Positions 1 through 8,245 of a stretch of DNA of 64,000 nt are shown here, piece by piece (position 1 is the first letter of the stretch; each line of letters opens with the position of its first letter). Made by a program: the position numbers and the translations under genes. The DNA is from Kluyveromyces lactis. Its lineage: Eukaryota; Ascomycota; Saccharomycetes; Saccharomycetales; Saccharomycetaceae. Below the pieces are notes generated by a model, which made no database searches, was not told where the DNA came from, and saw only the letters and a program-made list of their open reading frames with translations. The stretch is from contig NC_006039.1 in the NCBI RefSeq assembly GCF_000002515.2, positions 1,674,001 through 1,738,000 of the forward strand, in the 5' to 3' direction.

Positions 1-717
1 CTGTTTCATCTTGTTGACCATCTTTGATTTCTCTACGTTATGGATGAACTCTGCGTTCAACTTGTTGGCCTGTGAGATTTCCAATTGTAGCTTTGCTTGT
101 CTGATATCGTTTTCTCTAGCGATTTGTTCTGTCAAATCGGCCCATTTGAACCCGGGCAAGTATTTAACGTTCATGACGTCGTCATGGTAGAAATTTCCCT
201 TCTTACCACCGATAATATTACCGTTTAGAGTCGATGCGCACAGTTTAGCGTCCTTCTTTCTGATAAACTCGGCCCAACCTTCTTCAAACATCGTTTTCTT
301 GTTCCCACCACTCTTGACACGCTGCTGGTGCTTGTGCTCCTCTTCACGTTTCAAGAACAGACGGTCCACTTCACCGAATCTTGTGAGAATCTGCCTTAGC
401 TTGGCTGGTTTCATGTACGGTGGAACCCTCGATAGGTAAACCACACCGGTCTTGTGTTTCGTCTTCTTATCGCTCTTAAGCTTTTTGAGTCGTCTCTGCT
501 TTTCTTTCTCTATCTGCTGTTCTGTGAGTTGTACTACCTTATCCTCCGGTTCTTCTTCATCCTGTACTTCCTCGTCCTCTTCCTCTTGCTCTTCCTCGTC
601 CTCTTCTTGATCAAACTGAATCACATTCTTCTTCGCATCCTTCCCAGTGATCAACACTTGGTTGTCCTCTTCTTCGTCTGACGCAAAATCATCCACATCG
701 CTGTACTCCTTGCTCAT
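1..717 (-). CDS. ESF2: Esf2/ABT1-type 18S rRNA processing factor (3' end outside window)
   Basis: The frame is open from an ATG at 715-717 to the window edge, giving 239 residues without a stop. Residues 1-60 are very acidic (runs of D and E), 65-90 are basic, and an RRM domain occupies about 91-175, starting TGVVYLSRVPPYMKPAKLRQ. It is followed by HDDVMNVKYLPGFKWADLTE and a helical basic tail. This is the Esf2/ABT1 signature. The family acts in the nucleolus in the small-subunit processome and stimulates the helicase Dbp8 during early 18S pre-rRNA cleavage. S. cerevisiae Esf2 is a little over 300 residues, so roughly the last 70 are missing here only because the window ends. PAC-like and RRPE-like promoter motifs lie just upstream, as expected for a ribosome-biogenesis gene. 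Identity is very secure. Confidence 0.95.
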   Translation of the reverse strand, partial: MSKEYSDVDDFASDEEEDNQVLITGKDAKKNVIQFDQEEDEEEQEEEDEEVQDEEEPEDKVVQLTEQQIEKEKQRRLKKLKSDKKTKHKTGVVYLSRVPPYMKPAKLRQILTRFGEVDRLFLKREEEHKHQQRVKSGGNKKTMFEEGWAEFIRKKDAKLCASTLNGNIIGGKKGNFYHDDVMNVKYLPGFKWADLTEQIARENDIRQAKLQLEISQANKLNAEFIHNVEKSKMVNKMKQ

Positions 718-801
718 CGTGTTATTGTTGTCCTTAGTTAACCTGCTGAACCTTGTGGTCTGTTGTCTCTTCTCTCATGTATATGGTTCATCTCATCTCA
801 T

Positions 802-831
802 CTCATCTCATCGCTTTAGTTCCAAATTTTT
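802..831 (-). promoter_or_regulatory. PAC and RRPE motifs in the ESF2 promoter
   Basis: On the minus strand 807-814 reads GCGATGAG, the PAC core, and it lies in a run of CTCAT repeats (794-811, plus strand) that gives further GATGAG copies. At 824-831 AAATTTTT is the RRPE core in reverse orientation. The pair lies about 90-115 bp upstream of the ESF2 start. PAC (bound by Dot6/Tod6) and RRPE (bound by Stb3) together are typical of yeast ribosome-biogenesis promoters. The motifs are seen directly; the regulator assignment is family knowledge. Confidence 0.7.
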
Positions 832-1261
832 CAGTATGGCACTCACTGTACAGAAGAAATGGGAACCAATCGTACTGGACGACGGACCGATACCACAATG
901 AAGTAACGGGTCTGTAGCCGGTGTTTGCAGCCTGTATGGCCGGAGATCGCGAACTTGATCCATGTCTGCTCTTGCTGCACGCTTGAGCAGCTTTCTCAGT
1001 GAGGTGTGCAGGTCTTACATACATATTCTATATAGAAACGGCTTAAAACTACGTCAAAGCAGGAACCTCCCCACTCTCTTGGCGTAGTTCCCTCCGCTTT
1101 GCTACCAGAGTTGCCATTGCCATTGCTCATTGCCATTGACATTGCCGTTGTCGTTCCACTGTTATCCGGTTTGTGACAACTGGTGACTGGATTAATAATA
1201 ACCCGACACGAATGGCAAGAAACCGGAAAAACCTTGTCCGTTCGAGAGATTAATCCAGATA

Positions 1262-1268
1262 TATAAAG
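1262..1268 (+). promoter_or_regulatory. TATA box of the YMR315W-like gene
   Basis: TATAAAG lies 115 bp upstream of the ATG at 1383. The 718-1382 interval separates two divergent genes and holds no other convincing coding sequence; the short frames in it cover the two promoters. Confidence 0.45.
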
Positions 1269-1382
1269 GGGAAGTGCTTCCGATATAGATGAACAACACA
1301 TGTATCCTTGATCTAATTGGCTTGACTTGTTGATTTATAGTCGCCCCAATACAAACAACACACACTCGATATATTTTACAAT

Positions 1383-2435
1383 ATGTCTGCACCTTTAAAC
1401 GTTGGTATTGTAGGTACCGGTATCTTTGCAAGAAACAAGCACTTGCCCACTTTCCAACAGCACAGCGATAAGTTCAAACCAGTCGCATGTTTCAACAGGA
1501 CCAAGAGTAAAGCAGATGCGTTTGCTGTCACTGCTGGTATCGAGGAGTCTAAAGTTTACGCAGATTTGGACCATTTGTTGCAAGATGATTCCGTTGACGT
1601 AGTGGATGTGATGGTTCCTGTTCAATTCAACTATGAGACTGCGAAGAAGAGTGTAGAAGCTGGTAAACCGGTGATCTTGGAAAAGCCGATTGAAGCTAAC
1701 TTGGAACAGGCTAAGAAATTGGTTCAATTGGCTGAATCTACCGAGCTTCCAGTTGCTATCGCAGAGAATTGGTTACATTTAGAATGTGTGCCAATAATGA
1801 AAGAGAAATTGGCTAAGATTGGTCCAATTGCTGCGTTCACTTACAATTCCACTGGTCCCTTCTATCCATCGAGTGAATACCTGGCTACCAGTTGGAGAAA
1901 ACATCCAGAACACATTGGTGGGTTTTTGTCCGACGGTGGTGTTCATCAACTTGCGTTGTTGACTACTCTATTGGGGGACATCGGTAGCATTGCTGCGTTT
2001 TCTAACCAATTGAGAAAGGAATCTGGTACTAACGATATAGTGTTTTCCAGCGTAAAGCTCAGAGACTCGGATGTTATAGGTACGTTTACATATGGGTCTG
2101 CATTCGGTGCCACTGAGAAGAGTGTCTTTTTGAAGGTTTACGGTTTGAATGGGTCTGTCACTATGAACATCAATGCTCGTACATGTACCACGATCAAGAC
2201 TATGATCGGTTCTACGGGAGAAGTAGAAGCTGAGGAGGAAACCGTGGAAGTTAAGGAACAACCTTTCTTTGGTGTGGAAGCAGAATTCGAAAACTTCTAT
2301 GAAGCCGTCTCAAAGAAGGACAAATCTATCGTTAAGGGTTCTCCTAGAGTGGCATTCCATCATTTGGCAATTGTTGCTGCGTTCCTTGAATCAGCCGCCA
2401 AAGAAGGTACTGCTATCGTTGTACAACAGCCATGA
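1383..2435 (+). CDS. Gfo/Idh/MocA-family NADP(H) oxidoreductase, YMR315W-like
   Basis: This is a 350-residue protein starting at the ATG at 1383. The N-terminal Rossmann fold begins VGIVGTGIFARNKHLP (dinucleotide-binding glycines), and the family motif VILEKPIEANLEQAKKL around residue 97 contains the conserved lysine of the EKP motif. The second half holds GGFLSDGGVHQLALL and ATEKSVFLKVYG, which fit the GFO_IDH_MocA C-terminal domain. Length and several segments match S. cerevisiae YMR315W (349 residues), an oxidoreductase reported to contribute cytosolic NADPH under stress. The physiological substrate is not known from sequence. It is divergent from ESF2 and convergent with the DUR3-like gene, with only about 115 bp between stops. 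Confidence 0.9.
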   Translation: MSAPLNVGIVGTGIFARNKHLPTFQQHSDKFKPVACFNRTKSKADAFAVTAGIEESKVYADLDHLLQDDSVDVVDVMVPVQFNYETAKKSVEAGKPVILEKPIEANLEQAKKLVQLAESTELPVAIAENWLHLECVPIMKEKLAKIGPIAAFTYNSTGPFYPSSEYLATSWRKHPEHIGGFLSDGGVHQLALLTTLLGDIGSIAAFSNQLRKESGTNDIVFSSVKLRDSDVIGTFTYGSAFGATEKSVFLKVYGLNGSVTMNINARTCTTIKTMIGSTGEVEAEEETVEVKEQPFFGVEAEFENFYEAVSKKDKSIVKGSPRVAFHHLAIVAAFLESAAKEGTAIVVQQP

Positions 2436-2551
2436 AATGATTATTTTAATTTAATATTAAAAAGACTATGCAAGACATGAAATGATAAGAGTATGTATCT
2501 ATATTTAAATATATGTACGTGAATTGAATATATTACAGGAAAAAAAAAACA

Positions 2552-4645
2552 TCAACGTTTCTCGACATCGACATAGGATTCATCAACGGCTGTTTCTACA
2601 ACTGCAGGCTCAGGTTCAGGACCGAAGTGGCCCTTTTTAATGCCTGTGATATGTAGGAAAAGCTTCTTCAGGAATCTTCTTGATTCGAACAATGGCAATA
2701 TAACACAGACAAAGAACGTACCGAATAACCAAATGATATTGACTGCAATGACAAAAGTGAAGAATTTCTTACTGTAAACATATGGGGCTGCAATCTGAGG
2801 AACTGGGATTAGAATAGCAAAGGTGAGAGCAAAAGAGATGGACAATATGGAGAAGACCTTGAACTGTCTTTTCAATTTCGCTAATGGAATTTCTTCCTCC
2901 TGAGGTAGATCCAAGTCCCTCTCATGAGTAAAAGTTTCATTTAACGGTTCACCACCCTTAACTTCGTACAACTCCTTCTCGTTACTGTTCTCCTCTTGTA
3001 CAATTGATGGAGCGGCTGAAGATGATGAATCACTGTCTAGATGTTCAGTTAAGATAGTTTTGTTTCTAATGCTATTCCAATCGAAATCATCTGGCCAGAT
3101 CAAAGAAAGACCAATGGATAGGATGCCACCCATGAACAATGCGGTAGCGTTACCGGCGAATGAAACCCATCTGTTGGCCAAGTTATCGACGTTGATTTCG
3201 CCCAAGTAACATTTGCAAGTGACTAACCACACAATGATGGCCAAGATCATACCTCCAATGGAGCCACTCACAGCACCCCATCTGTTCAACCTGTTCCATG
3301 TGAAGGTCAAAGCCACTGGGAAAACACCACTTGCAGTTGCACAACCCAAGAAGTTAAACAACCAACCCATAGAAATACCGATTCTGTGGAAGATACTGGC
3401 AATACTACCAGCAAAGATGGCCCAGAAAAAGACACCGATCTTAGAGACTAGCAAAACTTCATGAGGAGTAGCGTTTTGCTTAATGTATTTCTTGTAAACA
3501 TCGTAAGATAGCAAAGTTGAAGTAGCGATCAACTCACCAGAGAATGAGGAAGTCACTGACAAAAAGATCATGAGTAGAATCATACCAGTACCTGCATGGC
3601 CGACAAGGTGAGAGGCACCTGCCACAGCTGATAAACCAGAAGAAATTTCAGAATCACTCAATGGTGGGAATCCAGGTAAAATCGAGGTGGCTCTGGCTGC
3701 TAAACCCAAACATAGACCCATAGTCCATGGGATAACGAACCAGGACACGGCACCGATGAAATAAGCCTTTGAGGTCTTCAGAGGTTGGGCAGCAATGGCT
3801 CTTGACCAATAAGCTTGATCTAGGACAACAAGCCCAAACCCAGTGATAATGGAAATGAACAGGAAGATACCACCATCTTTGGATCTGAAAGTTAAAAAGG
3901 AACCGTGATAATTATCTGAGACCGGATTCTTATTAGCCACTTCGGTTAGAAGATCCCACATCTTACCTGGAGACCCAATGATACTGGAACCACCACCATA
4001 AATGACAAATACAAAGATGATCAAAAACACCAACAATGGGAAAGTATGCAAGGCATCAGAGATGAAGGTAGCTCTTAGACCACCGAAATACACGTAAATG
4101 GCACACACCAAAGGTAATAAATACAACGCAGCATAAGTATTCATCCCAGTGATAGCGTTGATGACAGCAGCACCTCCTAATAGAATACAAGCACTAACAA
4201 TAGTGTTACAAACCATACCACACCATAGGAAAGCCAAATGTCCTGCATTACCGAATCTCAAATAACCAGCTTCAGGAAACGTAGTAACCAAGTTTGCATT
4301 TGCCTTAACTTTTGACGCAACTATACTGAAGACTGACACTTGGATCAACCCACCAACAGCATAGAAATAACTCCCAGATATACCATAATTATACGACTCA
4401 GTGGCAGATTGCAACAAAGTCAACGACCAACACCAAGAACTGACGATAGAAACGACCATCAAACCTAATGGCACATTTCTTGAAGCAGCGGTAAATTCAT
4501 CAGCCTGTGATGATTTATTCGAGAAGAATCTGTTTTGTAGATAAGTGACGATGTTCATCACCACGGCGAAGAACAAACCAACACCAATTACGACACCATA
4601 CCCAACACCTTGAGAGAAAACCGGTTCCATGCTGCAAAGATTCAC
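2552..4645 (-). CDS. DUR3: Urea/polyamine transporter, Dur3-type sodium:solute symporter family
   Basis: The protein has 697 residues and about 15 predicted hydrophobic segments; its ATG is at 4643-4645. The N-terminus GVGYGVVIGVGLFFAVVMN and the following ASRNVPLGLMVVSIVSSWCWSLTLLQSATESY are strongly characteristic of Dur3 in the SSS superfamily. Later landmarks are FGGLRATFISDALHTFP, VVLDQAYWSRAIAA and SSFSGELIATSTLLSYD. The hydrophilic loop around residues 540-600 is acidic, and the C-terminal tail is long. Length fits yeast Dur3 (735 residues). Dur3 imports urea, and in S. cerevisiae also polyamines, at the plasma membrane under nitrogen limitation. A second in-frame ATG six codons in (MEPVFSQG) is an equally plausible start. 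Confidence 0.92.
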   Translation of the reverse strand: MNLCSMEPVFSQGVGYGVVIGVGLFFAVVMNIVTYLQNRFFSNKSSQADEFTAASRNVPLGLMVVSIVSSWCWSLTLLQSATESYNYGISGSYFYAVGGLIQVSVFSIVASKVKANANLVTTFPEAGYLRFGNAGHLAFLWCGMVCNTIVSACILLGGAAVINAITGMNTYAALYLLPLVCAIYVYFGGLRATFISDALHTFPLLVFLIIFVFVIYGGGSSIIGSPGKMWDLLTEVANKNPVSDNYHGSFLTFRSKDGGIFLFISIITGFGLVVLDQAYWSRAIAAQPLKTSKAYFIGAVSWFVIPWTMGLCLGLAARATSILPGFPPLSDSEISSGLSAVAGASHLVGHAGTGMILLMIFLSVTSSFSGELIATSTLLSYDVYKKYIKQNATPHEVLLVSKIGVFFWAIFAGSIASIFHRIGISMGWLFNFLGCATASGVFPVALTFTWNRLNRWGAVSGSIGGMILAIIVWLVTCKCYLGEINVDNLANRWVSFAGNATALFMGGILSIGLSLIWPDDFDWNSIRNKTILTEHLDSDSSSSAAPSIVQEENSNEKELYEVKGGEPLNETFTHERDLDLPQEEEIPLAKLKRQFKVFSILSISFALTFAILIPVPQIAAPYVYSKKFFTFVIAVNIIWLFGTFFVCVILPLFESRRFLKKLFLHITGIKKGHFGPEPEPAVVETAVDESYVDVEKR

Positions 4646-6132
4646 TTACGTTTGCTTCTTTATTTTCCTTTCTTCTGAACTTCAGATAATTCATGAAATC
4701 CAACAGTGAGTACCTTGATGCTTCAAGAGCTACTCTTATATATAAATATATATATATATATGCAAAGCAAGTGACGATGTATGAAGCATCACAAAACCGG
4801 AACTGTGGAACGCCTTAGCCTCTATTTGCCTCTATTTGCCTATCCGCTATCTCGATGGACCCTATGGATCTAAAGATTCCGTCCCGCAGAAGACCTTAAA
4901 AGTAAGTTTTGCGCTGGTATCTCACGGTAGCACTTAGAGTACTTGCGGAACGGTAACTTATGGTACTGATGATGAAAGTGGGGCAACTGACTGATGGATA
5001 GTTTGAAGACACGGAAATTACATGCTGTGAACACAGTGTGGAGGTAGAAACCACACGGCGATGACTTCTCGAGACTCTTTCTCTCAATTTTTACCCTTTA
5101 AGGCTTTAGCCTTTTTGGAAAATTAATGTTCTTCTGCATTTTTGGGCACGTGACCGACATGCAGAGCGCACCCATGGGCGATCCACTTGGAAACTGTGGA
5201 AACAGTGTGAGAGACACAGGGAGACAAAGGCAAAAGACAGAGAGGCCTACATGTGGAGAGGGGACAAATATCATGAGTAGGGTAAGGAATTGTCAGTTTC
5301 AAGATGAAACAGATCCAACCGTTGTTTCACTATGAAACATATGGGAAAGTGACTACCATATTATATTATACCTTACAGGATTTGTTGTGCCAGGAGTCTG
5401 TTTAGCCAGCGTTACTCACTCATATTATCTGTATCTGACATCAGTTGACTATTTATTATTACACCGTTGTATGGTGAGTATTGCTCGTTCTCTCTCCATC
5501 ATCGCCTTTCCATTATATGATGCCTAATCATCCCATGAGTTGGCATAAGATTGATTCTTCTCTTCTATTTGTACTTCCCTATCTCGTATATTAACAGTCA
5601 CGTGATGCAGTCACGTGACTCGCCGGATCCAACTTTTGTTCTTCAACGAAACCCTAATCGTGATTAAAGTATGTCACATTAGTAATGAAGATCTGCATGA
5701 ATCTGATAAACAGCGTAGAACTTGATATTGCTGGCAAAATACATGTTATTTCCTTCAGTTTCCCTTTAGTTTCTGTTGTGTCTTCGTTTATACTAGTAAA
5801 TTCTCGGAGTACTTCCCAATCACTGCCTTTAACTCATTATATGTGCTTTATCAACCTGTCTTGTAACAAGGAAACGTTGAAAAGCTTTAATTAGCTGACA
5901 AATTGTTAATGACAATTAAGTGATGACAAATTAACCAGATCTTAACATTAGTTCATGTGATCGACTCTCGTGTATAAAAATAATGAGACCGTTCGTCGAT
6001 TGAGAATGCCAATGCCAAGTTTATAGCCCTTTTGTTACTTGGAAAGGCTTGGCTGTAGACAATTTCCTCAAAGAAATTACATACATCATCAGTTCAACGT
6101 CTCTAATTCAGCAGTTATTTCATAAGAAAAAA
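4646..6132. other. Intergenic region between DUR3 and the MFS gene
   Basis: About 1.5 kb without a convincing gene; the four short frames in it show no recognisable domain. It begins with a TA-rich stretch (4735-4761) that may supply the DUR3 TATA element. It also carries CACGTG near 5147, a pair of TCACGTGA palindromes at 5598-5618 and a TATAAAAA box at 5973-5980 serving the next gene. Confidence 0.6.
5595..5618. promoter_or_regulatory. Tandem pair of TCACGTGA E-box palindromes
   Basis: TCACGTGA occurs at 5598-5605 and again at 5611-5618, inside a directly repeated 11-mer (CAGTCACGTGA). TCACGTG is bound by Cbf1 and overlaps Pho4 and Tye7 specificities. The pair lies about 520 bp upstream of the MFS start at 6133 and about 950 bp upstream of DUR3, so its target is unclear. 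Confidence 0.5.
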
Positions 6133-7794
6133 ATGCCGAGTGAAAAGAGTGTAACTTTCCCAAAGGGGAGTTTATTCCATCAGGATACTCTCAAGCATCT
6201 CAAATTTATATGCATCCTTATTGCATGCGGTTTAGATCTTGCATCGGTTGGTGCCATGATTGTGCTTGTCACTGACATCGAAACGCGTTTTAATGTATCA
6301 CATACGCAATCAGGATGGGCATTGACCTCGTATGTTATCACGTTTGCTGGTTTCATTGCGTTCTTTGGACGTGTTGGTGACATTGTAGGGAACGGTATAA
6401 TGATGTGTGTATTTTCGGTCATATTTGGAATCTTTTCGTTGTTATGTGCCGTGGTACCCAATTTTATTGCGTTTACCGTTTTCAGAGCATTTCAAGGTAT
6501 GGCAGGTGCAGGAATTGTTCCCTGTGCATATGCACTTGTTAATAAGATGTTCCAAGGTCCTAATTTACAGAGATATTTCTCTATTCTTTCGTCGGTTATA
6601 TCTGCGATGGCCGGTGTCGGTTTCATTATCGGCGGTGCCTTTGGAGAAACAGCGCTTGGTTACAAGTCATTTTTCTACTTCCTTTTTGCAGCTTCATTGG
6701 CTACTGCAGCAGTAATATGTGTATTGATCGGATACCCAGAGCTCTTGCTCAATAGACACTCCTATAAGGAGAAATTCCAACGCGTTTACAAACTTGATGT
6801 GATTGGATGTCTTCTTTTCATTAGTGGTAGTATTTTGTTGGTTGTAGGATTGACACAAGGTGGTGAATCATGGAATGATCCCACCGCCTATGTCCCACTA
6901 GCTGTTTCCATAGTACTTTTGATCATATTTTTCATGTGGAACTTGGGTTACGCAGTGGTGTTGAAATTAATCAAACCTATTTCCACACACAAGGGATATG
7001 CATACATGGAAAGTGTAAACCTACTAATACCAAAGAATTTGATGTTCTCTCATAATTTTATCCCCGTATTGTTAGCCACTTTCTTCCTCTTTTGCGGATT
7101 TATGGTTGTCATGTATGTGATTGCTAATTATTCTGCCACAGTGGAGGGGAACTCGATGATTGTAGCATCAATTAAGATTATTCCGATGATTTCTGGTTTA
7201 GTTCTCGCTAACGGGACCGTCGCATATAAGCAGGATCTTTTCAAACCTAAAAATGCACTAGTTGTTGGCAGTTTTATCTCCATACTTGGAGGTGCTTTCT
7301 TTGTGCCCATAAAATACGTTGACGACAACCTCTTTTGGAAATTATTTTTTATGGGAGGTTTCTTTACAGGTTTGGGTGGTGCGTTCTTCTTCTGTTATAT
7401 GATTACAATGGCCATTGGTGATGCTCCGGACCAATACAAGGCGCTTGCTGGAGGTATCGTTCAAACTTCAGGACAATTCGGTAACGAAGTTTCTCTATCC
7501 ATTGTTATATCTTTATTGGGTAACCAAACTACCGACAAAGCCGATCTCAGAGACAGATTTCAAAATGCTTCCTACATTGTCATTACAGCTGCTACCATAT
7601 CCACTTTGGTCTCTCTATTTTTAGTCAAAGGGCCACTTGAAAGCTCTGGTGATGAGGAAAAACAACTGTCAGAATGCTCCGAAAGCACTACAAGTTCCAA
7701 TTCTAACCCAGAAAATCAAATCGAAACGGTCATGGTTATATGTCCCGATACTCGTGACAAGAAGGAGGAAACTGTTGACCAGTATTTAGCTTAA
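6133..7794 (+). CDS. MFS drug:H+ antiporter, DHA2/Atr1-like
   Basis: The open frame extends upstream to 6049, but only from a TTG. The first ATG, 6133, follows an A-rich leader (AAAAAA before ATG) and gives 553 residues. Around 14 hydrophobic segments, the motif-A-like GRVGDIVGNG after the second segment, and FRAFQGMAGAGIVPCAYALV (a motif-C-like glycine/proline-rich helix) place it in the 14-TM DHA2 branch. This branch includes yeast Atr1 (aminotriazole/borate export) and YMR279C/YOR378W. The C-terminal 60 residues are hydrophilic and acidic. Substrate is unknown. A Zn2Cys6 regulator gene follows on the same strand 450 bp downstream, a common pairing for pump and regulator. Confidence 0.85.
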   Translation: MPSEKSVTFPKGSLFHQDTLKHLKFICILIACGLDLASVGAMIVLVTDIETRFNVSHTQSGWALTSYVITFAGFIAFFGRVGDIVGNGIMMCVFSVIFGIFSLLCAVVPNFIAFTVFRAFQGMAGAGIVPCAYALVNKMFQGPNLQRYFSILSSVISAMAGVGFIIGGAFGETALGYKSFFYFLFAASLATAAVICVLIGYPELLLNRHSYKEKFQRVYKLDVIGCLLFISGSILLVVGLTQGGESWNDPTAYVPLAVSIVLLIIFFMWNLGYAVVLKLIKPISTHKGYAYMESVNLLIPKNLMFSHNFIPVLLATFFLFCGFMVVMYVIANYSATVEGNSMIVASIKIIPMISGLVLANGTVAYKQDLFKPKNALVVGSFISILGGAFFVPIKYVDDNLFWKLFFMGGFFTGLGGAFFFCYMITMAIGDAPDQYKALAGGIVQTSGQFGNEVSLSIVISLLGNQTTDKADLRDRFQNASYIVITAATISTLVSLFLVKGPLESSGDEEKQLSECSESTTSSNSNPENQIETVMVICPDTRDKKEETVDQYLA

Positions 7795-8245
7795 TTTAAC
7801 CAGTGCGTATTTGAACATGTTTTCTAAACGTCAAATATGATTATATAACCTAATTCATAATGAACCACATATAAAGAGCACCCTCATGTAGACTGCAAAG
7901 ATAATGTTGAAAATAGTGCTAATGGCAACTCACTGTTCTATCTGAAGCATCGAGCTGAGATATCTGACCCATATGTACTTCCATCTTTATAGTTTCCTCA
8001 TTCATTCCTTTTATCCTTAATCTTCAATGTAGTTTCCGTTTTGCAACCAAAATTCCGAGAAATCTAGGATTTAAGTTTAAGGTTCGTATAAATTCCACAT
8101 AACGAACAACAGTCTCGAAATGAACTAACCATAATATTAGGTTTCAGAGGATATTTGTTGATAAGAAAGTGGGTCTACATCAGAGACTGAATTAGCAACA
8201 GTTTTGAGAAAGCTTTTGGGATCTTTGGTTCCCCAATGTGATGTT
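7795..8245. other. Intergenic region upstream of the Zn2Cys6 gene
   Basis: This 451-bp AT-rich stretch lies between two co-directional genes. It contains one TTCCGAG (about 8051-8057), which resembles a half-site for zinc-cluster factors. Nothing else was recognised. Confidence 0.5.

Noticed and set aside
4735-4761. TA-rich run upstream of DUR3 as a special element
   Set aside because: Ordinary AT-rich promoter sequence; probably supplies the TATA function only.
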